From Volvariella volvacea V23 (Eukaryota; Basidiomycota; Agaricomycetes; Agaricales; Pluteaceae): a stretch of 64,000 nucleotides of DNA. Below, piece by piece: positions 34,385 to 46,390 of the stretch; position 1 is the stretch's first letter; each line of letters opens with the position of its first letter. The stretch lies in contig KB722738.1 of NCBI GenBank assembly GCA_000349905.1, forward strand, positions 2,343,158 through 2,407,157. Direction: 5' to 3'. Position numbers and translations under genes: made by a program. The notes beneath the pieces are model-generated. The model did not search any database and was not told the DNA's origin. It saw nothing but the letters and a program-made list of their open reading frames with translations.

Positions 34385-35953
34385 ATGGTACAGGTTATCA
34401 ATCGGGATACCAACTCCAATATGTGCGCCCAATGGCAGCGATCTCACTATGGTCCCCAGTCAGCAATTAACGAACTCCCCACCGAGATGCTTACTACGAT
34501 ATTCATGTTCGCGAAGTCTTATGGTGTCTTCCCGGAAGTCCTTTCCCAAGTTTGTCAAAGATGGCGCTCCATAACGACCTCGGTGAAAGACCTCTGGACG
34601 GAGATTTTCGCAGGACCGATGTATCCATTGGGACTAGCCGAATCGAGGTTGCAAAGGTCATCCCCCCGGCCAATTGAATTCATTCTGGACCTTTACTATC
34701 CAAACGCACCAGGCGTGAACGAGTACTGGAGAAGAAAAAGTCTCGCTGAATTTGGGGATTTCAATGCTTGTCGTGATTCGTGGATCCGCGAATACAAGAG
34801 GGTCTTTAATCCAGAGCAGCTCCAGAGGTGCAGGTCTATTAGTGTCGAAGGTCACGGTTGCCACGCAATCCTAGCGGCTAGAGAACTCTTGGGCTTCATG
34901 TCGGACTACTCGGCGCCTCATCTCGAACGATTCAAATTCGACACAAGATGCCAACCACGGGAGTGCAATCGCTACTTACCCTGGCTGATGGAAAGTTACT
35001 TGGGAGCTGATGTTCTGTTTTCTCGATGCGTATTCGCGTTAGACGAGATTTCGAGCGCGTCCTGCTTTCGGAAGGGAGCACCTAACTTGACGACCGTATC
35101 GCTTTCAGGATTATCAATCGGGAATGTCATTCTAGATTCGTCCCACGTTACGTCGCTCACTCTATCTGAAAATAGCTGCTTCAACGGGTCTAGGCATCTG
35201 GATCTTGTTCTAAGCCGCTTCGAGAATCTAGAGACACTTCACCTTCATGGCAATGTACTTGGGAACTGGCTATCTGACCGCACCGTACCTCCTAGCACCC
35301 TAAAGAAGCTTAAGACCTTGAAGTTCAGCGGGGAATATTTGAACTTGCACGGTTCACTTTCCCGGCTTTCCATCCTGGTCCCTGAACACTTGATTTTGGA
35401 TCCATTTTGGCCAGAATACTTGGGAGAGGTCGTCGAAGCTTCAACTGAAGACTGGTACTCGCATCTAAAGAAACTTACACTCCGTGTCGATGGTCAATTA
35501 CTTGGTTCGCCCCGTAACAATCCCTTCATTACCGAATCAACGCGATACCCGATTGGAATTTCCTACCCAGACTTGGGTGACACGACGGATATCTATAGAG
35601 TGACTTCATATCGACAGGCAATTCGAGATATCTCTTGTTTTTTCCCAAACGTTGAGGATCTCGTCATCAGCGAGCTACTGGTCAATCAGGTGGCGAGTGC
35701 TTTAGCACCACTTCGCGGGGTGATCCCACACGTAGGAACACCCGGTATCCACATTGCTTGGCGCCGTCTAATGACATTGAGGGTCGAAGCTAGTATGCCA
35801 CACTGGATGACGAGAACAGAGCTCCGTGAGATGAAGAGGCAAAGAAAACAATATGGTGTGCCGGTTCCTGCAGTCAGGATGGATTACAGGAACAAGAGAC
35901 GGTCTTGGGACACGGGTGACATGGCAGAGGAGTTGGAAAGATCAAGACTTTGA
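34385..35953 (+). CDS. F-box protein, single exon
   Basis: A 522-residue open frame without introns. The F-box lies near residues 27-75 (INELPTEMLTTIFMFAKSYG, LSQVCQRWRSITTS, LWTEI), the pattern LP-x-E-hydrophobic...VC-x-RW...P/D-LW-x-x-I of Agaricomycete F-box proteins. It continues with leucine-rich stretches (NLTTVSLSGLSIG; FENLETLHLHGN; LKKLKTLKFSG). I chose the ATG at 34385 because the open frame upstream has no other ATG. The family recruits substrates to SCF ubiquitin ligases via Skp1. It differs in sequence and exon structure from the cluster that follows. Confidence 0.85.
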   Translation: MVQVINRDTNSNMCAQWQRSHYGPQSAINELPTEMLTTIFMFAKSYGVFPEVLSQVCQRWRSITTSVKDLWTEIFAGPMYPLGLAESRLQRSSPRPIEFILDLYYPNAPGVNEYWRRKSLAEFGDFNACRDSWIREYKRVFNPEQLQRCRSISVEGHGCHAILAARELLGFMSDYSAPHLERFKFDTRCQPRECNRYLPWLMESYLGADVLFSRCVFALDEISSASCFRKGAPNLTTVSLSGLSIGNVILDSSHVTSLTLSENSCFNGSRHLDLVLSRFENLETLHLHGNVLGNWLSDRTVPPSTLKKLKTLKFSGEYLNLHGSLSRLSILVPEHLILDPFWPEYLGEVVEASTEDWYSHLKKLTLRVDGQLLGSPRNNPFITESTRYPIGISYPDLGDTTDIYRVTSYRQAIRDISCFFPNVEDLVISELLVNQVASALAPLRGVIPHVGTPGIHIAWRRLMTLRVEASMPHWMTRTELREMKRQRKQYGVPVPAVRMDYRNKRRSWDTGDMAEELERSRL

Positions 35954-37168
35954 AGTCGGATTTGGGATACTAAAGGACTCCTGACAAGAAACAGAAGGAC
36001 TAAACTCGTATTTATGGACACTAACGAGTGCTCGTGTAAATGTGTGTAACATACCATGTATATAATGTATAAGTGAATTTTGGATGCGGGTGACAGAACA
36101 CTCGATTATAAGCAAGCCACATTGGTCAAAGGCTTCCTGAAATTTTGTCTATCAGCATTGCATGAGAATGTGTAAATTCAGAGGGGGGTAGGTTATGTCA
36201 CATGTCCGGATAGGGAAAAAACCGGGCAACGTAACGAGTTCAAAACAGCATCTAAGAGCATAAAACTCAGATTGAGTCCTGTAAGAAATTGAATTTAAAC
36301 TTGGAATAGCCCCAAATTACGAGCTTAAGTTACTAACCTCAAACATATGAGCCAATATCAGCTGTTTTTGAAGCCTCTTTTATTTTACTGCTCGCATCGA
36401 CTTTGACAAGTCCAAACCAATTGTGATGGTTCCAGTGAGGTTTGGGACGAGTCAACCCGAGACCGTGACACAGACTTGGAGCGAGTCACAGCTGTAACAG
36501 CGGCGACACGATCCTTGTCGTTTGCCACGTTACACTCGCTTCAGCTTCAGTCAAAGAGGACCCCCTGCGTGATACGGCATTCATGCTGTTGTCGGTGCAA
36601 CTACAGGTGTTATCACGGCTGGTACGAATACTCATCACAATTGACTAGTTGTACCCCAAAGGGTAGGAAACCCTAATCAGACCATTCGTTTAAACTGCGA
36701 GGCTTCTGAGCATTCCAAAACACATCAACGCGAAGTCGTGACAGCACGATCCAAGTCTTGATGGTCGCATTCTACGCAAAATGTATAACAGGACACTACC
36801 GTCGAGAATACCGGAAACACCACCTTAAAGTTCTTTCAGATCTCACTTGGGCTTTGACGACGAGACCATGGCTTCCTTGCTTAAGACCAAGAACGTCGTC
36901 ATTTAACCGCTCACAAGCAGATGGGGATTTCATCTGTTTATTTATTCATCGTGGTCAAGCTTTGCTGTTTGATGGACCATCGTGCATGGAGATTTACAGT
37001 TGCAATACACTGTTTTTGTACCACATTTAAACGCTAATCAAAGCTTCAAGGCCTAGCGCCTGTACCTGTGCAAGCAATACTTGTATTGAGGGATAGTGTT
37101 CGTGCCAATAATACGCTATTTTGACAATAATTACATCACTAGACCTAAACAAGCAAGTGCACACCGCA
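35954..37168. other. Intergenic region, nothing recognised
   Basis: About 1.2 kb between the end of the single-exon F-box gene and the end of the first clustered F-box gene on the other strand. Open stretches are below 91 codons and lack domains. The region probably holds the two 3' UTRs. Confidence 0.4.
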
Positions 37169-38666
37169 TTACTTGCGGACTTTTGTCCTATCTAATGTAA
37201 TAACTTCCATCTTTCCCGGATCATAGCACCTCTTCAAAAACTGTTTAAAGCCCACCGTGTGGAGTTCCTGCATGCAACATATCTTTATCAACGGTCCGGA
37301 CTTGATACCATGGCTGGAGTTATCATGGCACCTAATTCCAACGCCACGCCTCGTAGCGTGATCGCCATTAGATGTCACCAGAGTGGTAAGAATATCATCC
37401 AAGCGTTCCCAAGCTTGTGTATAAAAATCCATTCCTACTCTGGCTATAGCGAGCGCTTCGCTTGAGGGTACGATAACATGATGGACGCTGTTGGATAGGA
37501 GAAGCGTAATCGATTTAAGTGGACACGCCAACTTGGGCTTAGAGGAGGATGTCGAGGACGAGTTTGAAAGCCCGGGTAGAGTACAAAGAAGGGAGGAGAG
37601 TTGTATGATTAGTCCGAAAAATAACCTGTCTTCAACATGCAACTTGAAGATAGACTTTAGTGAGGATAGAGATGCTGCTATTAAAACGTGCTTGAGGTTT
37701 TTGAGGCTAGTTAGGGTTATAAACTTGAATGAATCGGATGTGTAACCTGCAGTGCAAGTAAAACGGCGACACAGAGGCATTCTATTAGCATATCTTGGTC
37801 AATGTAGGAGGACACAACTTACTAAGAGCGCGAATAGAAAGAAATTCGAGTGAATCTTTGCATCCATCCAGTATTTTTGCAATCTGGAGGTTCTTCCTTT
37901 CATCGTCAACCTCAATATCGAAGCGCCTCAATGAGGTAAGATTTAAAGGACACTGCATATGGAAAAGGAAGCCGAGAGTATCATGCTTTTGGCTGTCGCT
38001 CGTCAACCCAAGACCTTCGATATGGACAGCCTGGGCGTTGGCGTCATTAAGTTGGGGACTGTACGGGTCGGAGCTTACTCCTGTGTCAAGTAAGGAAAAA
38101 TCGAACGAGCAATGATCCAATTGAAGTCCCTTGATTGAGGTTGATGCAAAAAGAGTGGGGGGTACTCCCTCGAACCCAACCAGATTCACAATACGAAGAG
38201 TCGGTAGCCGGAAAGTCAATACCAATGCCTGCTTCAATGCATCGGAGATGTTCAAGTAGTTAACCAGGAAGGCATGTAGATGAAGCTTCCTCAGTTTTGG
38301 CAAGCTTTTCAAGATTGTGGGTAAATCCTTGCGAATTGTGGTGTTGCCATCATCGTCCTCCTCTACAGTGACCCAAGGACCTTTGTATGTATCTGGATCT
38401 GTAGTCTGATTGTATGCGCATTTATCGACGAATGAAAATGATTTAACATAATCAGACGCCCAAGGAAAAGTGTGTAGTAACTGAGCAAAATCTTGTAGTG
38501 GAGTTGGGTCGCCGCTGCAAGTGATGGTCATCGAAGAATATCGATAGGCTCGGGTGATTGGGAGGAATCGACGCGAAGCTATGGCACATGAATTAAGAGT
38601 TTTGATGTCCTCTGGGTCTGCAGCGAATCCGATGATATGTTCGACGAGCTCGGTAGGAATGAACAT
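37169..38666 (-). CDS. Clustered F-box family protein, copy 1
   Basis: Two exons (38666-37823 and 37746-37169, 76-nt intron, phases agree) give 473 residues. The start MFIPTELVEHIIGF...DIKTLNSCAIASRRFLPITRAYRYSSMTI is the F-box-like head of the family that fills the next 9 kb. It is followed by conserved blocks: the PW-x-x-V segment after an acidic stretch, LPTILKSLPKLRKLHL, LPTLRIVNLVGFEGVPPTLF, CPLNLTSLRRFDIEV and AWERLDDILTTLV. The intron falls at the same place as in the paralogs (before Y-S/T-x-DS-x-K-x-I). Expected role: substrate adaptor of an SCF ubiquitin ligase. It looks intact. Confidence 0.8.
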
Positions 38667-39051
38667 GGCTGTGCCAGTGGTTGCCTTACTGTGGCACCTG
38701 TGGCAGTGGTCCTGTTTGTCACACTATGAGCCGCTAAGGTGCACGTGCCATACAGGAGTATCTCTGCACATTGTTAACGCTCACACATTTCTATCATGTA
38801 ATGGCTCTACTGAGATACCTGCAGTCTATCTATTTTTTCCATGCATCCTACCTTGGCATATTGACTGCACATCATTTTTGTCTACTTTTGTCTTGATATT
38901 CATCCTTTCTTTTTGGTTTTTGTCGCATCACATCTTCATTTGTCTATCATTGAGCTATCGTTTCTTTACTGGGGATAGGTGGTAAGCCAAGGTTATCGAT
39001 AGCAGAAATGCATTCAATGGTCACAATCATGAAATAGGTTGTGCAAAATGT

Positions 39052-40572
39052 TCATCCTTCAACAATAATACTCAATCCTCCTGTCTTGAGACTATTCCTC
39101 AAACGCTGCTTCAAGCCTGCTTCATTAATCTGATTCAAACGGTATATATCTTCACCATAGGCTTGATGTCGCTCTCTGGGCCACAAAGGCGGGTGACCAT
39201 GGTGTCATCAACACCAGTACTAGCACGATCACAGTTGTGATTAGCACTAATCAAAGAGATAAGAACATCATTGAAGCCTTCCTGAGCCTGGGTCTGCAAA
39301 CTGATACTCTGCACGTCTTCTGGAGAGGTATCAGCCTGAATTTGGGCCATACTTGCAGATTAATAGCAGTTGACTGAACCGATAGCAAGAGATTCCAGCC
39401 GACATGCCCAGCCGACATGCAGAAGGTAGTGCTAGTGCCGACATAGTTGAGGTTAGAAGCCCAGGGGGTGTCAACAGCATGGATGTTCATGGATATAATT
39501 GGTCTGGGAAACAACTTGTCCTCCGCAGATGATCTGTGGAAAGTTGCTGAATAGATTACTCTTGTCTTGACTGTCAGATGTTCAAGCTTCATAATGCCAG
39601 TTAGAGATATACAGTTAAGTGAATTTGATCGACAGTAGTCTAATTGAGGGGAGGTGGAGAAAGGGGGGGTCATTGTTGCAGTCACTTTGGCCAATAAAAA
39701 GAATACCACTTACAGATACATAGACACTGCAAGATTCAAGGGAATTCCTGCATTTATCCATGATTTTTGCAACATAGCTGCTCTTGCCACCATCAAGCAA
39801 GTCAACATGGAGCCGCTTCAGGGCTGTTACATTGAGAGGACAGATGGGATGGACAAGAAAGTTGATCATGTCTTTCATAGATCCTGGCGGCCACGCCTAA
39901 CACTTCAAACTGAGGTCCTTGATAGCACGGTCAGTTAAAGCCCACAGAGAGCTCATGTCGGGGGCACCGGTCAGGGTGCCAAATTCGGAGGAAGTATCAA
40001 TAGTGCAATTGCACATTGAAAGTGACTTGATGGGGATCGAGGAAAAGACAACAGGTGATATCCCACAGAACCCCTCCAATTCCAGGGTTTATAGAGTTCG
40101 TAGAAGCAAAGCGATCACTGCTCGCTTCAATTGGATTAGACAACCTGGAGTAGCTCCTAAAATTTTTGGACAGGAGGTGAAGCAAGTGCAGACTCGTCAA
40201 ACTCTCCAATACAAAATGCAAATCCCCACGCAGCGTCGTCGTGTCACCCTGGTCTTCGGTGTCTATGATTATCCACGGACTTCTGGAGTCCCTGGATGGA
40301 ATATTTGGGAGCATGTCGAACTCGTCGTCTGAGAATCTGAAAGATCGAACGTATTTCGACACCCAAGGAAAGTCCTGCAGTAGATGTTCAAATCTCTCGA
40401 ATGGACCAAGATCATGAGTGTACGTGATAGATATCGAGGAATACTTGTAAAACCGGATGGTTAAGAGGAAGTGGTGTGAAGTAAGGGCGAGTGAGCTGAG
40501 TGTTCTGGCGTTGTTTTACTGTTCAACAAATGTGAGAATAAGCTCGAGAAGCTCGGTGGGGATGGCGGTCAT
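39052..40572 (-). pseudogene. Clustered F-box family, copy 2, decayed
   Basis: The paralog can be followed from MTAIPTELLELILTFVEQ (ATG at 40572-40570), where an in-frame TAA replaces codon 19, through SLALTSHHFLLTIRFYKYSS, YVRSFRFSDDEFD, GFCGISPVVFSSIPIKSL, HPICPLNVTALKRLHVDLLD and AEDKLFPRPII to a tail reading LKQRLRNSLKTGGLSIIVEG in a different frame. Frame changes occur at several points between these blocks, and the PGL-type middle segment is scrambled. The order is collinear with the intact neighbour, so this is a dead duplicate rather than an unrelated sequence. Confidence 0.8.
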
Positions 40573-40939
40573 GCTGGTGCAGGTCAAGTTGTGTCAGTTC
40601 ACTGCAAATGCCGTGGGTAGCAACTACCAAGAAGGATATGAGATGCTTTCAAGAGCGTCAGAGCAGAACGCAGATGTATACATGTGCATATATTCACCCT
40701 TTGGCAATCCAACAAGATGATTACCCCCAATAACATACACCCTAACAAAATGAAATAAAGCAGCCAGTATTTTTGGTCAGTATGACGACACTGACATCGT
40801 TGGCAGGGACACTTCCTTCTCCAGTAGGACTTGACCAACACTGAAAACGAGCAACGAAGACCTTGAATATTTCAGATTCATCCCCTGAGGTACACCCTCA
40901 CCTAAGACGATGGTTACCAATCTGACCTCGGCCCACAAC

Positions 40940-42400
40940 CTACTCTTCCAAACGCTCAATGATAACTTCTACTCTTCCTGTCTCAAAGCACCTCCTCAGG
41001 CATCTCGTTTTCAGTTGCTTTACGACAATCTCCTTTGCACAGTGTATCTTAACGACAGGTCCTGTGGCACCATTAGTAGTGACCAGAGAGGTCAGGACAT
41101 CGTCTAGGCGTTCCCAAGCTCGAATCCTGGTATTAATGTTTTGTACCTCTTCTGCTGGAGTGCCCTCACGAATCTTGGGTATCCTTGCAGATTGACATCC
41201 GTTGACTAGCCCAATGGATAGAGATTCCAGCGGGCATGTGCATCTCAACTTGGACACAGAGGACGTGGATGAGACAGAGGAGGACGAAGGCGAAAGCCCG
41301 GGGAGGGTAGATAGGCAAGCAGCGATTTGTATGATTGGACCGGGAAATAATCTGTCCTCGGCGGATAACATGGTCCATTTTTCTAGTGTAAATACTTTTG
41401 TGCTGAGCGTGAGATGTTTGAGATTTGTTAGGCCAGATAGAGATATATGCTTGAGCGAGTCCGACCAACAATATTCTGTCGGGGAGATCGACGTAGAGTA
41501 CAAAAGGTTTGATATCAGATGCTGGTGGTCATATTTTTGTGACTCACCATAGACAATAAAGTTGAAAGACTCGAGTGATCCTCTGCATTTATCAATGACC
41601 TCCATAATGCGAGGGCTCTCCATTCCGCCAAACATTTGAACGTGGAAGTGCTTGAGAGATGTGAGACTTAATGGACAGTTGGGATGAAGAAGGAAAATGA
41701 GGGCACTCCCTAAATCTTCCCTTGGATATGATGCGCCTTTTAGCTTTAGATCCTCGATGCATGCATTCCTAGTCTCAGCCTGGGAGTGACTTGGTTGAAT
41801 AGCAGGCCAAACGACAACATCGGGGGAATATGGTAGATCAAAGGTACATTTGGCAACATGGAGTGACCTGATATGGGTCGACGAGAAAAGGACAGCGGGT
41901 ATCGCCTGCAGGGACTTTAAATGCACTGTTTGAAGAGTCGGGAGGCTAAAAGTCGACATCAAGGCCTGCTTTAGCGGGTCGGAAAACACAGGGTAGGATT
42001 GGCGGGTCTTGGATTGGAGTCTAATATACTTGAGTCTCGTCAAGGCTCTTAGGACCGTTGGTAGATCCCCAAGTCCACCATCGTCCGAATCCACAAGCCT
42101 CCAAGGACCTGGGTAAGGTATGTTGTAATCGTCATCGTATATCCATGGGTTACAATCAATGAAGGAGAACGATTGAACATAGCCAGCTACGCAAGGAGAG
42201 GCCTTTAATAAGCACGCGAATTTCTGGAGTGGAACAACGTCGAGGTCACAGATAATGGATATCGAGGAATATCTGTAGAACCGGATGATCGGAAGGAGGT
42301 GAGACGAAGCAAGGGCGCACGAATTGAGAGTTTTGATATCATTTGATGACCAAACGAATTTGATAATGTGTTCTATGAGCTCGGTGGGGAAGATGCTCAT
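40940..42400 (-). CDS. Clustered F-box family protein, copy 3
   Basis: The whole interval is open on the minus strand (486 codons). Comparison with the paralogs shows an intron of about 72 nt near 41477-41548 (TATG/gtgagt ... ccgacag/AATATT) whose length is a multiple of three, so retention stays in frame. Spliced, the protein has 462 residues. Head: MSIFPTELIEHIIKFVWSSN and CALASSHLLPIIRFYRYSS. Later blocks: LPTVLRALTRLKYIRL, HPNCPLSLTSLKHFHVQMFG, SAEDRLFPGPIIQIAACLST, AWERLDDVLTSLVTTNGATG and a basic end (KTRCLRRCFETGRVEVIIE). It looks functional. It is divergently arranged with copy 4, sharing a 308-bp spacer. Confidence 0.85.
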   Translation of the reverse strand: MSIFPTELIEHIIKFVWSSNDIKTLNSCALASSHLLPIIRFYRYSSISIICDLDVVPLQKFACLLKASPCVAGYVQSFSFIDCNPWIYDDDYNIPYPGPWRLVDSDDGGLGDLPTVLRALTRLKYIRLQSKTRQSYPVFSDPLKQALMSTFSLPTLQTVHLKSLQAIPAVLFSSTHIRSLHVAKCTFDLPYSPDVVVWPAIQPSHSQAETRNACIEDLKLKGASYPREDLGSALIFLLHPNCPLSLTSLKHFHVQMFGGMESPRIMEVIDKCRGSLESFNFIVYGESQKYDHQHLISNLLYSTSISPTEYCWSDSLKHISLSGLTNLKHLTLSTKVFTLEKWTMLSAEDRLFPGPIIQIAACLSTLPGLSPSSSSVSSTSSVSKLRCTCPLESLSIGLVNGCQSARIPKIREGTPAEEVQNINTRIRAWERLDDVLTSLVTTNGATGPVVKIHCAKEIVVKQLKTRCLRRCFETGRVEVIIERLEE

Positions 42401-42708
42401 GGTTATACTTGCCCGAATTCATCCGTGTCTAGACTACTAGCAGAGGGAATGTCACGTGATGATAGCGCCCTACCGGCCGTGGCAGAAGTCCCACTAATTT
42501 TCACCGTTGGCAGAAATTGTAGGTGATTGGAAAAGAGTGTCCGGTATCCCTTGAAATCGTATCAAATTGTGAAGTGATAGTGGGCGAAAAGGAGACATCA
42601 GCCCGGGAGTAGATGCATGAACGGTCTCTGGATGTGCAGAAATGGAACCGCCCACCAGCACGTGGTTACCGGTTACCAATCGCGCGGCGCGCATCACCAC
42701 CGCCAGCC

Positions 42709-44157
42709 ATGGGTGCTCTCCCCATCGAGCTCATCGAGCACATCGTCGACTTCATAGGAAGCTCAAATGATACTCAAACACTCGACTTCTGTGCTCTTGC
42801 TTCGCGCCAACTCCTCCCCACTACACGACACCACAAATACTCCTCGATATGCATCACCTGCGGACTCGACATCATCCCGCTTCAAAGATTTGCTCGTTTA
42901 CTGAACACGTGCCCCTGGGTAGCTGACTATGTCCAATTATTTGATTTCTACGATGGTGACATATGGTGGGCCTCGGAGAATCCAGAAAGGGATTACGTCG
43001 ACCCCTGGAAGACGGTAGCCATGGTCAATCATAACGACGGCACGATTGGAGAAGATTTGCCATCAGTCTTGAATGCCATGAAGAAACTGAGGGTGCTTCG
43101 CCTTCGAGCGCATCATCTCAGAAAGTATGCAATATTCTCGGAGCCCTTGAGGCAGGCACTGGTGTCCACCGTCCACCGGCTAACTTTCCATACCCTGGAT
43201 GTGTATGCGATCGAAGACATACCCGCCACCCTCTTTTCGTCCACCGCAGTTAAGGCCTTACATATGAAGCGTTACAGTTACCGACTTTCCTATTACCGAG
43301 GCTGATCCTGGATCTCCGACCACTCAGTCAGACGATTTCCAGCCTCGGGAAGTCTATATCGAGGGACTTAAACTAACGGGCACATTATACCCTCGCAGAT
43401 CTTTGGACAGTTTTCTCGATTTCCTCCTTCACTCCCACTGCCCAATAAATCTCTCTTCCCTTCGCCACCTTAATGTTTCAGCTATGGATGGGACCGAGAG
43501 TGTTCGTGTGATGAAGATTATCAATCAATGTAAGCGATCCCTCGAATCTTTCGAATTCAATGTATCTAGTAAGATATCCACCATCGTTAGCTAATTCATT
43601 ACTAACCTTACCCATGCCCTTAACCAGCATACTCGTGGTCCAACTCACTGAATAACATATCCCTAAGTGATTTGATCAACCTCAAGCATCTCGCAATCGG
43701 AACGACTACATTATCGGAGCACTTCCCCTTGTTATCGGATGAGGATAAGTTGTTCCCTGGACCAATTATACGAATTGCATCCATGCTGGAGGATCTCCCT
43801 GGACTTTCACAGCAGTCAGGCTCATGTCGGCTGGAATCACTAACTATCGGCCTGATCAACTACTCTCAATCGGCGAGGATACCCTCCATACAATCAAATA
43901 CCCCATTTGAAGTAGCGCAAAGTATCATATTTCGGAATCAGGCTTGGGAACGACTAGACGCTATCCTTCTATCTATAATCAACGTCAACCAGGATCGTCA
44001 TCGCGGCATCGGTTTCATAGAACCAATTGTGAAGATCCATTGTCTAAAGGGAATCAGTATAAAGCATTTGAGAAGTCGATGTTTGAAGAGGAGCTATAAG
44101 ACGGGAAGAATGGAGATTATAGTTTTACCCGAAAGTTTTGCCTTTACGCACGTGTAA
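42709..44157 (+). pseudogene. Clustered F-box family, copy 4, one 2-bp deletion
   Basis: The only plus-strand member. The family start MGALPIELIEHIVDFIGSSN is at 42709 (an in-frame ATG at 42613 also exists). The frame is clean to about 43275, where AAGCGTTACAGTTACCGAC lacks two bases relative to copy 5 (AAGCGTTGCACCATTGCCGAC). It terminates at 43303-43305. In the shifted frame the protein resumes (DFPITEADPGSP, REVYIEGLKLTGTLYPRRSL), crosses the family intron at 43569-43628 and is intact to the TAA at 44157. With a single lesion, this is either a very young pseudogene or an assembly error. It is highly similar to copy 5 in the opposite orientation. Confidence 0.75.
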
Positions 44158-44574
44158 CCCGCGATTTGTTGTGCTCCGTTGTGCGATTTGCTTCATACTA
44201 GTTGTGCAAGATGCTCGTACCCACGGGCGATGTATTTGCTTCCATTCGATTGTCCTGTAGCATTTCCTAGCTACGTCTCGATGTTAACGTCTATACATCA
44301 GTCTACCCAGTAGCACCTCCAATCTCAGCAATTCATCTTCGCATAGGAAATCGATGGGCAAGAGTTCTCAACGGGTCGTAAAATTTGGCTAATGCGCTCC
44401 GTTCTAGCATAGCAGCGAAGTTTGTACCTTTAACTCGCTCAAACAAGCAGTTTCCTTGAAACTATCCAACCTTTGAGCTTCTCAAAATGCACGCATATAT
44501 GTTTATCTATGCTGCGCTAATTCACCGCATAATATAGCATTCTCAATACAGAACTTGCTACAATTCCACTCTAC

Positions 44575-46014
44575 CTAACCTTCAACGACGACGATTTTCA
44601 TCCTCCCAGTCTTATAGCTCCTCTTCAAACATCGACTTCTCAAATGCTTGACACTGATTCCCTTGAAACAATAGATCTTCACAATTGGTTCTGCGAAACT
44701 AGCACCACGATGACGGTCCTGGTTCGCAGTGATTATCAATATAAGGACATCGTCTAGTCGTTCCCAAGCTTGATTCCGAAAAATGATGCTTTGCGCTACT
44801 TCTAGTGGAGTGTTCGATTGTATGGAGGGTATCCTCGCTGATTTAGAGTGGCTGAGTAGACTAAGCGTTAGCGATTCCAGTCGACATGAGTTTGACTGCT
44901 GCAAAAGTCCCGGAAGAGTCTCCAACATGGATGCAATTCGTATGATTGGTGCAGGGAACAATCTGTCTTCGTCCGATAATGACGGAAAGTGCTCTGAGAG
45001 TGTGGTTGTTCCGATTGCGAGATGCTTGAGATTGATTAAACCACTTAGGGATATGTAATTTAGCGAGTTCGACCACGAGTATTCTGATTAGGGATGTAGG
45101 CGCGGTTAATGACGGATTAACTGGTGAACGACAGATGCCTTACTAGACACGTTGAACTCGAAAGATTCTAGAGATCGTCGACATTGATTGATGATTTTCA
45201 TGACATGAGCGCTCTCGGTTCCGTCCACGGCTTGAACACTGAGATGCCGAAGAGAAGTGAGATTTAAAGGACAGTCTGGGTGGAGAAGAAAGTCGAGGAC
45301 GTTCTCCAAGTTTCTACGAGGATACATCACGCCTATCAGTTTGAGTCCCTCGATGTAAACACCCCGAGGCCAAGAATTGCCCAATCGTGTAATCTGGGAC
45401 CCAGAATCAACGTCGGCAAGCGGAAAGTCGGCAATGGTGCAACGCTTCGTGTGAAGAGCCTTGATCATGGTAGACGAGAAGAGAATGGGGGGTATTTCTT
45501 CAAACCCGTTTAGATCCAGGGTATGGAAAGTTGGCAAGCGAAGAGTGGACGACAATGCCTGTTTCAGCGGTTCTGAAAATATTGCATATCTTCGCGGACT
45601 ATAAGCTCGAAGGCAAAGCATTTTTAATTTCTTTAGGGCGTTCAAGATTGAGGGCATATCTCCTCCGACCGGTGTACCATCGTGATCGTCACCAGTGTCC
45701 GTATCGACAATCTTCCAGAGACTGACATAGGGTCTTCTTGGATCCTCTGTGCCCCACCATATGTCGTAATCGTAAAAGTCAAACGATTGGACGTAGTCGG
45801 CTATGCAAGGGGAGTTTTTCAATAAACGAGCAAATCGTTGGAGAGGGATGATGTTGCGTGCACAGGCGATAGATATGGAGGAGAATTTGTGGTACCGTGT
45901 GACCGGAAGGAGTTGGCGCGAAGCAAGAGCACAAGAATCGAGCGTTTGTGTATCATTTGAGCCCCCGACGAAGTCGATAATGTGCTCGATGAGCTCGATG
46001 GGGAGGGTACCCAT
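44575..46014 (-). CDS. Clustered F-box family protein, copy 5
   Basis: Two exons (46014-45144 and 45083-44575, 60-nt intron, phases agree) give 459 residues. I chose ATG 46014 (MGTLPIELIEHIIDFVGGSN) because all paralogs start at the equivalent position, although upstream in-frame ATGs exist at 46032 and 46098. Family blocks are all present: CALASRQLLPVTRYHKFSSI, YAIFSEPLKQALSSTLRLPT, CPLNLTSLRHLSVQAVDGTE, INQCRRSLESFEFNVSS, SARIPSIQSNTPLEVAQSII and HLRSRCLKRSYKTGRMKIVV. It lies tail-to-tail with copy 4, forming an inverted duplication around a 417-bp centre. Confidence 0.85.
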
Positions 46015-46390
46015 AGTTGGCGGTGGTGTCATGGGCGCACGGTTTTTGTAGCACGTGATGGTGGGCGACAATTGCCGTAAGCAATCATTGCGAACCACAA
46101 TACTGTATCTCCCCTGCCGATGATAGGATGTGCTTTAGTCAGTATGCGGACAGTATGGGTTGAAAGGATGATAACGTGTTTCTGATTTCTGCACTACTGG
46201 TAAATTGCCAATTACGCGTACCACCCTTGCAAATCAACGAGGTTAGTTTAGATTGCACTGGAAATCATAGATAGGAAATACGAGTACAAATGGAATCTGA
46301 CCCTATCACTCTTAGTGTTAGATGCACCAATGGTATTACATTGGAAATGCCATGAATTCAAAATTTGGTACAGCAATTACAGGTTTCTAG

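Noticed and set aside
41470..41552. Reading copy 3 of the F-box cluster as one 486-codon exon
   Set aside because: Paralogs have an intron at this exact place, and good donor and acceptor sites flank an in-frame 72-nt segment, so the uninterrupted frame is a retained intron.
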